64,000 bases of DNA from Bacillota bacterium (GTDB lineage: Bacteria; Bacillota; UBA4882; UBA8346): the NCBI GenBank assembly GCA_023417475.1, contig JAEZFP010000046.1:48356-112355 (forward strand). Reading direction: 5' to 3'. This document shows, piece after piece, positions 15,693-24,103 of this stretch. The notes below the pieces were generated by a model. The model was not told where the DNA came from, ran no database searches, and saw only the letters and a program-made list of their open reading frames with translations. The number at the start of each line of letters is the position of its first letter. The stretch's first letter is position 1. The translations under genes and the position numbers were made by a program.

Positions 15693-15923
15693 GCATCGCT
15701 TCCCCCGGCATGGGAGCAGCCTAACTTCGCTACAAAACGAATAGTTTTACTATAGCACAAAAAATGTTTTGCTAAAAGCAAGCGACTCCGATTGCCACCC
15801 GCGACCCGTTATTTTCCATTAAACCGCGTATCCCTTCCGCTAAAGGGATGGTTAAATTTAGCCGATGGTAAAGTTACAATTCAACGGATGAATTGAAATG
15901 GTGCACGGAGGAATTATGCCAAA

Positions 15924-16094
15924 ATGATTCTCAAATCGATGCTCGAGGCGGAGTTGGTTCTACAAATCGGCCAGATCCTGTTTTTCCTTGATAAAGCGGA
16001 GAAAATCGACACCGCAGTCCGCGATGAGATTCAACTAGCCCTCGAACACCTTTATAAAGCCAAGAAACTCCTCAAACTCGATGAGGTGAATTAA
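15924..16094 (+). CDS. 56-residue hypothetical protein
   Basis: A small ORF opening MILKSMLEAELVLQIGQILF and ending KLLKLDEVN. It is predicted almost wholly helical and amphipathic, with no signal peptide. A GGAGG lies 12 bases upstream; between them a three-codon frame (ATG CCA AAA TGA) overlaps the start as ATGA, which could couple initiation. A good intrinsic terminator follows 34 bases later, supporting a real transcript. It lies between the two direct copies of the 60-base repeat. No family is recognised. Confidence 0.5.
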   Translation: MILKSMLEAELVLQIGQILFFLDKAEKIDTAVRDEIQLALEHLYKAKKLLKLDEVN

Positions 16095-16127
16095 ACGTCG
16101 GCCTCCAAATTGGTTATCAATTTTTAG

Positions 16128-16159
16128 ACGCCAATATCTGTGGATATGCGGCGTTTTTT
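16128..16159 (+). terminator. terminator after the 56-residue ORF
   Basis: ACGCC/GGCGT and ATATC/GATAT make an interrupted 10-bp stem with a four-base loop, followed by six T. Confidence 0.7.
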
Positions 16160-16195
16160 GTTGTTTAGGCTAAATCCACCTAGAAAATAACTTTT

Positions 16196-16260
16196 GGGCC
16201 GATGTCGTCACCTAGCTTATTTTCTTAATTCGCTTGCGCGAGCGGTAGCTAGCGTGGACG
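16196..16260 (+). repeat. dispersed repeat, copy 2
   Basis: A direct copy of the element at 15632, 504 bases between the two left ends. The right part, CGGTAGCTAGCGTGGACGAC (16243-16262), recurs exactly in the opposite orientation at 50932-50951. Confidence 0.8.
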
Positions 16261-16644
16261 ACTACTTTAGAAAATAGCCTTCGCTTGTTCCTGATTGTTA
16301 GCTTTGAAAAAATGTCCCATGGCCCCCCTCTCTTTCACCGCTTCGAGCCAACTGTCATTCAAAAGAGGGGGGATCGTATATGTTTGGTCAAGTATTCGCT
16401 ATCGTAAGGGGGGTGAGTCGCGCCCCATTTTTCATTCCTTCGCTTGCCCCGACAAGTCGGGGTGACCGACCACCTGACCTTACCGCCCTTTTTGTCCGAG
16501 CGCGAATTTTTCGAAATTCAGCAGGAAAATCCGGTGTGAAGTTGAATATGATAGTAACAAAATTGTTACATTAATTATACAGTTAATTTACCAAACATCA
16601 ATACCCCGTGCGCTTGTCCGGAATCAAAGGGGGTCGCCGTAGCG
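16261..16644. other. intergenic region with GC-rich inverted repeat
   Basis: No supported gene. CCCCCCTCT (16323-16331) pairs with AGAGGGGGG (16364-16372) around a 32-base loop. A second short hairpin, CCCCGAC-AA-GTCGGGG, follows near 16450. An operator-like repeat sits at 16554. Confidence 0.5.
16554..16569. promoter_or_regulatory. operator-like inverted repeat before the 152-residue gene
   Basis: GTAACAA-AA-TTGTTAC is a 7-2-7 inverted repeat, 75 bases upstream of the ATG at 16645 and surrounded by AT-rich promoter-like sequence. Its binding protein is unknown. Confidence 0.45.
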
Positions 16645-17103
16645 ATGAACAATCTGAACTTAGTCATTGAGCCTGCGTTAAGCCAGCTGGAGTGGTCTAT
16701 CCTTGATATGTTGTCCCTGGATGCCGAACCCCTGGAGATTGTTGATGGTTTGGTTAAACAATTTGCGCCGCAAAGCAATGCCGCTGACACGCTGCAAATC
16801 ATTTTTAACTTATACCGGATGGGATTTTTAGCGATCCGGCAAATCCCGGTGCAAGCCTTCGGTCAATCTTTCCCGAAACGAGAGCTTAATCCCTGCCAAC
16901 CCCTTGATGTAGTCGGCGATCTGCGTTCTTCCTACCGTAAATTCCGGAAAACCCGCCACTATCTCAGTTCCTATCAGGCAAACGGCGTAGTCACCGGCAT
17001 TCCGTTCGGCATCTGGCTGGTACTGGCCCCCGACGGTCACCATGAAGCCGATCGCGACCTTTACCGAAAGTATTGGAATCAATGGGAATACAATTTGGGC
17101 TAA
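16645..17103 (+). CDS. 152-residue hypothetical protein
   Basis: A soluble protein, no signal peptide. The N-terminal 70 residues (LEWSILDMLSLDAEPLEIVD, then LQIIFNLYRMGFLAIRQ) look like a compact helical domain, possibly a winged-helix-like fold. The C-terminal part is rich in Tyr, Trp, Arg and His (RKTRHYLSSYQANG, KYWNQWEYNLG). I do not recognise the family. The gene is monocistronic, with an operator-like repeat upstream and a terminator downstream, so it is probably individually regulated. Confidence 0.65.
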   Translation: MNNLNLVIEPALSQLEWSILDMLSLDAEPLEIVDGLVKQFAPQSNAADTLQIIFNLYRMGFLAIRQIPVQAFGQSFPKRELNPCQPLDVVGDLRSSYRKFRKTRHYLSSYQANGVVTGIPFGIWLVLAPDGHHEADRDLYRKYWNQWEYNLG

Positions 17104-17123
17104 AACCATCGCGATATTAACGG

Positions 17124-17147
17124 ACCTGCGTAACGCAGGCCTTTTTT
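17124..17147 (+). terminator. terminator of the 152-residue gene
   Basis: CCTGCG-TAA-CGCAGG with a following run of six T, 20 bases past the stop. Confidence 0.85.
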
Positions 17148-17238
17148 GATGATTCATTCCACAACGTCGCCGGATGCCGGCGCCGGGCCCGGGCAAAGTT
17201 GCCTCGGACCCAGTGCCTAAGCATTTCAACGCCGGAGA

Positions 17239-17823
17239 TTAGTTTAGAAGCACTTCGGCCAATTCCCGTTTGGGGACATGGTGCAGTTGCTCGCGATCGC
17301 GCCAATACTTGATATCCGCGTCGACGCCGCGAACGGCTGTTTCAATCACCACTTTTTCCCCCGGTTTTCCCAAGGCGATCACTAAAATTGGTTTGTAGCG
17401 TTCTTCAATCCCCAAGACCTTCCGCAGCTCGTCCCATTTGACGTTCCCGATCATACAACCGCCCAAACCCAACTCAACCGCGCCCAACAAGATACTCTGG
17501 GCGGCAATTCCGCCGTCAAATCCGGGAACCTCGCTGATCAACGTGTCTAAAACCATTACAATATATCCGGTGGGACGTTCGCCCGCCGCCGGACCCGGCC
17601 ATTCTTTCAAATATCCCGCCCAAGCGAGACAGGGAAAGATCCGCTCGTTAACTGCCGGGTGATGGGCCAAAAAATATTTCAACGGTTGGCGGTTGGCCGC
17701 TGCGCCCGACAGGCGCGCCAGATCCACTAAAGACTCCAACTCAGTCCGTGGAATGGCAATTTGTTCATCAAAACGTCGGTAGCTACGGTTTTTTAGTACT
17801 AAATCGCGTATCAACTGCAACAC
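17239..17823 (-). CDS. nitroreductase-family FMN oxidoreductase
   Basis: A 194-residue flavoprotein of the nitroreductase fold, which uses FMN and NAD(P)H to reduce diverse substrates. Typical signs are the opening LKNRSYRRFDEQI, DLARLSGAAANRQPLKYFL, the dimer-core helix GGIAAQSILLGAVELGLGGCMIGNV and PILVIALGKPGE. The annotated frame starts at TTG 17823, but a TTG six bases later has better spacing to GAGGTG. The physiological substrate is not known. It has no operon partner and is divergent from adenine deaminase. Confidence 0.9.
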   Translation of the reverse strand: MLQLIRDLVLKNRSYRRFDEQIAIPRTELESLVDLARLSGAAANRQPLKYFLAHHPAVNERIFPCLAWAGYLKEWPGPAAGERPTGYIVMVLDTLISEVPGFDGGIAAQSILLGAVELGLGGCMIGNVKWDELRKVLGIEERYKPILVIALGKPGEKVVIETAVRGVDADIKYWRDREQLHHVPKRELAEVLLN

Positions 17824-17999
17824 CTCGCCAAGTATATTTTGCTATGCCGCCTGCAAGAATGGTAATGAAGACCAATTCAATTATAAATGATTCCGGCGCA
17901 TGAAACAACCGAATCCGGCAGGAAATAAACTGCTTTGGTTGAACGTAGAATATAATTGTTTCAACTTCGATCGATAATTTTTGGAGGAGTCGGCACTTT

Positions 18000-19643
18000 A
18001 TGTTCCAACAGGACTTCACGCTCTCCGGCAATCTGGTTGATGTTGTGAATGACACCATCTGCCCCGCCACGATAGTCGTACAAAACGGGTTTATCACCCA
18101 TATTCAAAAAACGACGGGCCGGGAGTATGATACGTATCTAATTCCCGGTTTGATCGACGCCCATATCCATATCGAAAGTTCGATGTTGCCGCCGGCTGAA
18201 TTTGCGCGCTTGGCCGTGGTTCACGGAACGGTCGGGGTCGTGGCCGATCCCCACGAGATTGCCAATGTTTTGGGGATGGCCGGTATTCGTTATCTGATTG
18301 AGAACGGCAAGTCGGTCCCGTTCAAATTTTACTATGGGGCGCCGTCTTGCGTCCCCGCTTCTCCCTACGAAACCAACGGCGCTACCGTCGACAGCGGGCA
18401 ACTGGCAGAGTTGTTCGCCAAGGATCAGCTGAAATTCTTGGGTGAAATGATGGATTATCCCGGCGTCATCGCCCGGAACCCGACGGTAATGTCAAAAATT
18501 GCGGTCGCCCAACGCCATGGCCGGCCGGTGGATGGCCACGCCCCGGGTTTGTTGGGGCGGGAGCTCTTCCGTTACCTTGACGCGGGGATCAGTACGGATC
18601 ACGAAGCGTTCACCCTGGACGAAGGCTTGAGCAAAATCCGGGCCGGGATGAAAATCCTGATTCGCGAGGGCACCGCCGCCCGTAACTTTGGGGCGTTGCA
18701 TCCGTTGCTCAAAACACATCCCAATAAAGTGATGTTTTGTACTGATGACCGTCATCCCGACGATTTGGTCCAAGGGCATTTGAATTTGGTCATTAAACAA
18801 GCGTTGGCTTTGGGTTACGATCCGATGACGGTGATCCGTTGCGCCACCCTTAATCCCGTCCGTCATTACGGTTTGGAGGTTGGACTGCTGCAACCCGGCG
18901 ATCCGGCTGATTTTGTCGTAATCGACAACCTGAAGGATTTCGGGGTCCTCGCCACCTATAGTGGCGGCCACCGCGTCGCGGCCAACGGCCAAAGCCTGAT
19001 TGCCCGGACCAAAACTAAAGTCATCAACGAATTTCGCGCCTTGGCGAAAAGCCCCACCGATTTTGGGGTCCGCGCCCCCTTGTTGCAAAAAATGAATGTC
19101 ATCCAATGCATCGACGGCGAACTGGTTACCAAACGGTTGACGTTGCAGCCCACGGTTAAAAACGGATTCGCGGTTTCCGATCCCCGGCGCGATCTGCTCA
19201 AGATCACGGTGGTCAACCGGTATCACGACACCCGACCGGCAGTCGGCTTTATCAAGGGATTCGGCTTGACGCACGGGGCGATTGCCTCTTCCGTCGCCCA
19301 TGACTCCCATAACATTATTGCTATTGGCGCCAATGATGAGGCGCTGACCCGCGCCGTCAACCGGGTGATTGAAGCGCGCGGCGCTTTGGTCGTGGCGGAC
19401 GAAACCACTGAAACGGTTCTTCCGTTGCCGCTGGCCGGACTGATGAGCGACGCCGACGGTTATGCGGTGGCGCAAAACTATCAAAAACTGGCCGCGGCGA
19501 TCCGGCAATTGGGTTCGCCGTTGCACGACCCCTTCATGACCATGTCCTTCATGGCTTTGCTGGTGATTCCGGAGCTTAAAATCAGTGACCGCGGGTTATT
19601 TGACGGCAAACGATTTAAACCGACGAAATTATTTGGCTGGTAA
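18000..19643 (+). CDS. ade: adenine deaminase
   Basis: A 547-residue amidohydrolase that converts adenine to hypoxanthine and ammonia in purine salvage. It has the AdeC signature throughout: YLIPGLIDAHIHIESSMLPP with metal ligands H55 and H57, VHGTVGVVADPHEIANVLG, DGHAPGL, the metal-site segment CTDDRHPDDL, and a C-terminal domain with GGFIKGFGLT-like and AHDSHNIIAIG motifs. Length is normal. GGAGGAG precedes the ATG by 12 bases, and a TATAAT at 17951 may be the -10 box. I saw no purine riboswitch in the leader. Confidence 0.95.
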   Translation: MFQQDFTLSGNLVDVVNDTICPATIVVQNGFITHIQKTTGREYDTYLIPGLIDAHIHIESSMLPPAEFARLAVVHGTVGVVADPHEIANVLGMAGIRYLIENGKSVPFKFYYGAPSCVPASPYETNGATVDSGQLAELFAKDQLKFLGEMMDYPGVIARNPTVMSKIAVAQRHGRPVDGHAPGLLGRELFRYLDAGISTDHEAFTLDEGLSKIRAGMKILIREGTAARNFGALHPLLKTHPNKVMFCTDDRHPDDLVQGHLNLVIKQALALGYDPMTVIRCATLNPVRHYGLEVGLLQPGDPADFVVIDNLKDFGVLATYSGGHRVAANGQSLIARTKTKVINEFRALAKSPTDFGVRAPLLQKMNVIQCIDGELVTKRLTLQPTVKNGFAVSDPRRDLLKITVVNRYHDTRPAVGFIKGFGLTHGAIASSVAHDSHNIIAIGANDEALTRAVNRVIEARGALVVADETTETVLPLPLAGLMSDADGYAVAQNYQKLAAAIRQLGSPLHDPFMTMSFMALLVIPELKISDRGLFDGKRFKPTKLFGW

Positions 19644-19649
19644 CGGGAT

Positions 19650-21338
19650 TCAGATCCGGTTGGTCCTTACCAAAATAATCAACAGTCCCAGCACGACGGC
19701 TACGGTCACGGCCACTTCCCAGCGGAGCGTTTCGACCAGGCGAAATTCGGTAATTATCCCCCCAATGCCCGTGCCAACAATGATCCCGGCAATAACAATA
19801 CTGACCGCCAGCAAAATGATACTTAAGGCAATCCGGTTGACTAACCGGTTCAATTGCACCGTTATCTGCTGCCACTCGGCAATCCGGATCTGGACTGCAA
19901 AATCCCGTTCTTCGAATTTGATCAAAAAGTTGAGCAAAAAAGCGGGCAGCCGGTTGACCACCAATCCATAATTGAGAAATTGCCGCAAGAGATCGCTGCC
20001 CAAATTACCGGGATTCAACCGTTCCAGCAACAGTCGCCGGGCAATGGGTTTGGCGATCTCGATCAGGCTCAATTCGGGATCCAGATTGGCCACCGAACTT
20101 TCAACAATGATCAAGGCTTTGCCAAGCATGGCAAACTCCTCGGGGATGGTCAGCTGGAACCGGAAAGCCATCCCAAAAAGCTCCCGGAACATCTCCCCCA
20201 CTTTGATCGCTTCCACCGCCAAGGTCAGATATTTCTCCCGGATCCGACCGACTTCCCGTTCCAGTTGGCGCAGGCTGATCGGTTGACTTTCCGTCATCCC
20301 CAGATCGACGAGGGCCTGAACGATTAAACGGTCATTGCTAAAACTGAAGCCGGTCAAAATATTGAGAAACTGAGCGCGCCGGTCGTCGCTTAAGCGACCG
20401 ACCATTCCCAGATCCAGCAGAGCGATGCGATTTCCCGGCAACGCCTTGATATTGCCGGGATGCGGGTCGGCATGGAAAAAGCCGTCCCGCAGCATCTGAT
20501 AGAGAATTGTCGCCGCCAAATTCCGGGCAATCGCTTTGGGCTGTAATCCCGTTTCCGCCAAAATGCCAGGCGGCAGGGTCAACGCCACCCCCGCGATATA
20601 CTCCATGGTTAATACCCGCCGGGCGCAATGACTCCAATGAATGCGCGGGATGACCACCCAAGTCTCGGCCGCGACGTTTTGGCGCATGCGCTCCGCGTTG
20701 CCCGCTTCATTCCGAAAATTCAGCTCATTCCGGAGGATCGCGCCAAAATCTCCGACCATTTGCCGGAAATTATACAGTTTTCCGTATTTGGTCCGTTGAT
20801 CCAAAAAGATCGCCAAATCTTCGAGAATACTTAGATCCTCTTCGATCAGGCGTTCAATTCCCGGCCGTTGCGCTTTGACTACAACGGCCTGGCCATCGGG
20901 TAGACATGCCCGGTGGACTTGGGCGATGGACGCCGCCGCCAGCGGTTGTTCGTCAAATTCCCGAAACAACTCCGCCAAACCCGCCCCCAACTCTCCCTCG
21001 ACCACGGTCCGCACTTCCGCGAAGGGAATGCTCGGCACCGCGTCCTGTAAACCTTCCAACGCTGCGATAATCGCGGGCGGCAGCAATTCCGGCCGGGTGC
21101 TCACCAATTGACCCAACTTAATAAAAGCGGGTCCAAGTTCCGCCAGGGAAAGACGCAAGCGTTCCCCGACGGACAGTCGCGAAGTCGGCGTCGTTTTGGT
21201 GGCGCGCCGCGGCAACTTGAGATATTTAAAGATCCCCAGTTGATCCAGGAATACTCCAAAACCATGCTTCGCAAAGACCAGGACGATCTGCCGGTACCGG
21301 TTTAAATGTCTGATCTGGCCAATGGGATTCATATCCAT
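19650..21338 (-). CDS. ABC1/UbiB-family atypical protein kinase
   Basis: A 562-residue UbiB/AarF-type protein. The hallmark KxGQ motif is present (FIKLGQLVSTRPELLPPAI), then the Ala-rich nucleotide loop (AAASIAQVHRA), the invariant Lys (AVVVKAQRPGIE), the catalytic DPHPGN and the metal-binding LLDLGMVG. Two C-terminal transmembrane helices (about 500-560) anchor it. Members support isoprenoid quinone or lipid homeostasis as ATPases; a quinone role here is inference. ATG 21338 and an in-frame ATG six bases later both suit the GAGGCAGG site. Convergent with ade, six bases apart. Confidence 0.92.
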   Translation of the reverse strand: MDMNPIGQIRHLNRYRQIVLVFAKHGFGVFLDQLGIFKYLKLPRRATKTTPTSRLSVGERLRLSLAELGPAFIKLGQLVSTRPELLPPAIIAALEGLQDAVPSIPFAEVRTVVEGELGAGLAELFREFDEQPLAAASIAQVHRACLPDGQAVVVKAQRPGIERLIEEDLSILEDLAIFLDQRTKYGKLYNFRQMVGDFGAILRNELNFRNEAGNAERMRQNVAAETWVVIPRIHWSHCARRVLTMEYIAGVALTLPPGILAETGLQPKAIARNLAATILYQMLRDGFFHADPHPGNIKALPGNRIALLDLGMVGRLSDDRRAQFLNILTGFSFSNDRLIVQALVDLGMTESQPISLRQLEREVGRIREKYLTLAVEAIKVGEMFRELFGMAFRFQLTIPEEFAMLGKALIIVESSVANLDPELSLIEIAKPIARRLLLERLNPGNLGSDLLRQFLNYGLVVNRLPAFLLNFLIKFEERDFAVQIRIAEWQQITVQLNRLVNRIALSIILLAVSIVIAGIIVGTGIGGIITEFRLVETLRWEVAVTVAVVLGLLIILVRTNRI

Positions 21339-21527
21339 CCTGCCTCGCTATTCTTCGCTAGGGCTTATTATCCGTCGCCGATAGGCCGCTTATCCGGGAA
21401 CTGAAGTGAAATTTGCGGGTTCCGCTTTCAGCTTTTCATTTTCATCGTTTCGAAAAATCTGTCAAATCAGGCCATGCCAATTGCATATGATAATAAGAAA
21501 CCAGCCACAAAGCAAGGAGGATGAAAC

Positions 21528-21992
21528 GTGAAGAAGTTTTTATTGGTGATCCTGCTGATCGCGAGCATGCTCGGATGCGCAATGCTTCCGGCTGCCGCCA
21601 AAATCCGGATTACCGTTCAATCCGACCGGGAGCAAGCCAACAGCATCATTCGTCGCACCGCGGTTGTGATTCAAGACGCCCAACAAGCGGCGGGACGGGG
21701 CCGCCATTCGCAAGGTTTGGGCCGGGCCGTGGCCCATCACCGTTATTCCATTCGCCAATCCAATCAACGAAATTACCGCGACGCGATCTATCATTCATTA
21801 CGCGCCCGTGAGCTCGCCGGGCAAGTCTTACGCAACAACCGCCGCCGACTCCCCCGGGAATCCAATTGGAACGATGACGAACTGTACTGGAAGCGGCGCG
21901 GACCGTCCAACGCAGAGCTTGACCGTAAAGTCGCCCGGTTGGCGGTTGGCGACAATGAGTCGGTTCAGATTAATATTCAACTCAATCTCTAA
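21528..21992 (+). CDS. secreted hypothetical protein, GTG start
   Basis: A 154-residue protein with a clear signal peptide (1-24, cleavage near AAA-KIR; C17 might instead act as a lipobox Cys but the context is weak). The mature part is strongly basic and Arg/Asn/Gln-rich (RNNRRRLPRE, RRGPSNAELDRK) with two likely helices. The start is GTG at 21528, nine bases behind GGAGG; an ATG within the same site belongs to a different frame. No family recognised. Monocistronic with a terminator at 22008. Confidence 0.72.
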   Translation: MKKFLLVILLIASMLGCAMLPAAAKIRITVQSDREQANSIIRRTAVVIQDAQQAAGRGRHSQGLGRAVAHHRYSIRQSNQRNYRDAIYHSLRARELAGQVLRNNRRRLPRESNWNDDELYWKRRGPSNAELDRKVARLAVGDNESVQINIQLNL

Positions 21993-22007
21993 CAGGTTTG
22001 CCTGCAG

Positions 22008-22031
22008 ACCCGGATCGCTGTCCGGGTTTTT
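22008..22031 (+). terminator. terminator of secreted protein gene
   Basis: ACCCGGA (22008-22014) pairs with TCCGGGT (22021-22027), followed by TTTTT. Confidence 0.8.
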
Positions 22032-22047
22032 GGTTGTCAAAAACGTT

Positions 22048-22082
22048 AGTTAAGGAAATTGCGCTTCACAATTTCCTTAACT
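22048..22082. repeat. perfect 14-bp inverted repeat
   Basis: AGTTAAGGAAATTG and CAATTTCCTTAACT flank a 7-base loop, 21 bases beyond the previous terminator. It could be a second terminator or a processed hairpin. The rest of 21993-22312 shows nothing else supportable. Confidence 0.7.
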
Positions 22083-22312
22083 TATTTTTAAATAAAATTC
22101 TGCTTTTTACGAAGGGAAAACCATGAACAAGTTGAACATTATTTAAGGAACGAATTCATCGCGACCCATAGTCAGTTTTCGAGTTTTTAAGTATGCCCCG
22201 GTCAAAATTTGGTAAATAATGATATAAGTAGTCGTCTTCCCATCGTGGCGGCGTCATCGCGTGTTTAACATTACACGGCATTTCGATACTGAATGGCGAG
22301 GTCTGAAGAACA

Positions 22313-22819
22313 ATGAAGTTGAAAACTGTTTCAATTGTAGCCGGTTCGCTGGTTCTCATCCTGCTTTCGGCAGGGATGTTAACCGCTGTTTCCCGTTCCC
22401 GCACCAAACCGGTTAGGCCCGTAGCCTTCAAAGGCGCCGACAAGGCAAAAAATATCGTTGATCTCACCACGCCGGAAACAACGCTTCAAACCTATATTCG
22501 CAGTATGCAATTGGGTGACTGGCCCGCTGTCCTGCAATGTTACGACCTGAAAGAATTGCCGTTATCCAAGCCGGTTCCGATCAAAAATTATCAAATCACC
22601 AAGAAAATCGTGTTCGATCCCGATCAGCAAAAAAACTGGCTCGCCAAGGGAATGCCCGCCGTCCAACCCGGCGATGTCGAGTTGCAGGTCAAGTTGTTCT
22701 ATCAAAGCGGCCCTTTAGCCGTTCAAGACGATCATCAAGCCAATTATTCCTATCTCTTGCGCCGGGTGGAAACCAAATGGATGATCTTCGCCCATATCGT
22801 CAGGAACTCCGCCTCGTAA
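22313..22819 (+). CDS. secreted or membrane-anchored hypothetical protein, NTF2-like pattern
   Basis: A 168-residue protein. Residues 7-28 form a signal anchor, then a basic linker, then a globular domain. TPETTLQTYIRSMQLGDWPAV resembles the opening helix of NTF2/DUF4878-like lipoprotein domains, and it closes with RRVETKWMIFAHI, a typical last strand of that fold. The assignment is by pattern only. Probably envelope-exposed. It is followed by its own terminator at 22852. Confidence 0.65.
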   Translation: MKLKTVSIVAGSLVLILLSAGMLTAVSRSRTKPVRPVAFKGADKAKNIVDLTTPETTLQTYIRSMQLGDWPAVLQCYDLKELPLSKPVPIKNYQITKKIVFDPDQQKNWLAKGMPAVQPGDVELQVKLFYQSGPLAVQDDHQANYSYLLRRVETKWMIFAHIVRNSAS

Positions 22820-22851
22820 CTTTCAGCTTGGAAAATTCTCCCGCTGCGTCA

Positions 22852-22882
22852 GCTTGCCCGAAGTCGGCAAGCTTATTTTTTT
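22852..22882 (+). terminator. terminator after the 168-residue gene
   Basis: GCTTGCC (22852-22858) and GGCAAGC (22866-22872) with a long T-rich tail. Confidence 0.75.
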
Positions 22883-22885
22883 ACA

Positions 22886-23011
22886 CTGGATTTGTGAATA
22901 AGTAAGCTTGCTCGATCGTTCCGCAAGCTGGATTTGTGGATAAGTAAGCTTGCTCAGTCGTTCCGCAACCTGGATTTGTGGATAAGTAAGCTTGCTCGGT
23001 CGTTCCGCAGA
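22886..23011. repeat. three tandem copies of a 42-bp unit
   Basis: Units at 22886-22927, 22928-22969 and 22970-23011 each begin CTGGATTTGTG and contain GATAAGTAAGCTTGCTC. They differ at only a few bases. The period is a multiple of three, so the minus strand reads a 14-residue repeat (core SKLTYPQIQ) in an 80-codon frame with no ribosome site. No expressed gene is proposed. Confidence 0.9.
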
Positions 23012-23088
23012 CTCAGCTGGTCTCAGGAAGGTGAGTCGCCCGAAGGGTAGCCGAATCCTTCTCATTAGCTACGAAAAAGCAAACGTAA

Positions 23089-23121
23089 AAAAGCAGACCT
23101 GCCCCGGCATGGTCTGCTTTT
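23089..23121. terminator. bidirectional terminator-like hairpin
   Basis: AAAAGCAGACC (23089-23099) pairs with GGTCTGCTTTT (23111-23121). It lies 265 bases upstream of the CAP-domain gene, and no gene ends just before it on the plus strand except across the tandem repeats, so it may act as an attenuator. The span 23122-23385 has no gene. Confidence 0.65.
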
Positions 23122-23385
23122 CTACGCTTGTATCGCAAAACGAAATTTGATTTGGAATGTTGGCCAAAATTTCCTAAAGGTTTTGCCTGTCTACCAGCGA
23201 AATCAATTTATACCAAATCGATAGGGGGATAAAAAAACGGGGGATTGCTACCGGTTACCAAAAAGGAAAACCAGCTTATTGTTTTTCTTACAGAAATCTG
23301 TTTCAAATGTACCCTGAACATACCGATTTGCCCGGACTGCGTTTTGGCTTTGGACAAGCGGTGAAATTGAAAGGAGATCACACAT

Positions 23386-24078
23386 ATGAACAAATTTTCT
23401 AAATTGGCAATTGGAACCCTAACCCTGGGCGCGCTCGCCGCGCTGAGCATTGCTCCCGCAATGGCCGGGACTACAACCTATTCGACAACAAAAACCTATT
23501 CCTCCGCTGGTAATTATTATTACTATTATACCCCCGGTTCGTACAGCACCAAATACGGCGCGTTTCCCATTTATCAGCAGCCGACGCCGGCGCCGACCCC
23601 CAAGCCGACTCCGGTTCCGACTCCGTCGCCGGCGCCAACCCCCAAACCAACGCCCACGCCGACACCAGCTCCGACCCCGGCGCCTTCCGCCGGATTAACG
23701 GCTGAAGAGTCCACCATGGTCAACCTGGTTAATCAGGAACGGACCAGCCGCGGCATTCAACCGCTCTCGGTCAACTCAACTTTGGTGACCTTAGCGCGAA
23801 TGAAGAGCCAAGATATGGTCGCGAAGAACTATTTCGACCATACCTCGCCGACTTACGGTTCACCGTTCGCGATGATGCAAAAATACGGCGTGACCTATAA
23901 AACCGCCGGAGAAAATCTGGCCGGCGCCGGAAGCGTTCAAACCGCCCACCAAAACCTGATGAACAGCGCGGGCCATAAAGCCAATATCTTAAATACCAGC
24001 TTCAACCAGGTTGGTATCGGGATTGCCAACGGCTCGCAATATGGAAAGATCTTTACCCAAATGTTTATCGGAAAATAA
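23386..24078 (+). CDS. secreted CAP/SCP-domain protein (YkwD-like) with Pro-Thr linker
   Basis: A 230-residue exported protein. A signal peptide (1-27, cut after AMA) is followed by a Tyr-rich segment, a Pro/Thr/Ala linker of alternating PTPxPTP units (about 66-103) and a CAP domain (105-229). The CAP domain carries the usual marks: LVNQERTSRGIQPLSVN, the H of YFDHTSPTYGSP, AGENLAGAG and GHKANILNTSFNQVGIGI. Bacterial YkwD-type proteins are extracytoplasmic and often tied to spores or surface. The linker resembles wall-spanning tethers. GGAG precedes ATG by eight bases. Monocistronic. Confidence 0.92.
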   Translation: MNKFSKLAIGTLTLGALAALSIAPAMAGTTTYSTTKTYSSAGNYYYYYTPGSYSTKYGAFPIYQQPTPAPTPKPTPVPTPSPAPTPKPTPTPTPAPTPAPSAGLTAEESTMVNLVNQERTSRGIQPLSVNSTLVTLARMKSQDMVAKNYFDHTSPTYGSPFAMMQKYGVTYKTAGENLAGAGSVQTAHQNLMNSAGHKANILNTSFNQVGIGIANGSQYGKIFTQMFIGK

Positions 24079-24103
24079 CTTCCGCGACAGTTGAACCCTG
24101 ATT

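Noticed and set aside
16380..16574. Plus-strand ORF of 64 codons
   Set aside because: Built across hairpins and a putative operator, atypical composition and no ribosome site.
17824..17999. Purine riboswitch upstream of adenine deaminase
   Set aside because: The conserved purine-aptamer loop sequences are absent from the leader.
21521..21811. ATG-started frame of 96 codons overlapping the secreted protein gene at 21528
   Set aside because: Its ATG is inside the ribosome site of the GTG-started gene, and the peptide lacks a signal or pattern, whereas the other frame has a clear signal peptide.
22823..23065. Minus-strand 80-codon ORF with three 14-residue repeats
   Set aside because: The frame follows from the 42-bp tandem DNA repeat; there is no initiation signal, and it runs against the transcription of the flanking genes.
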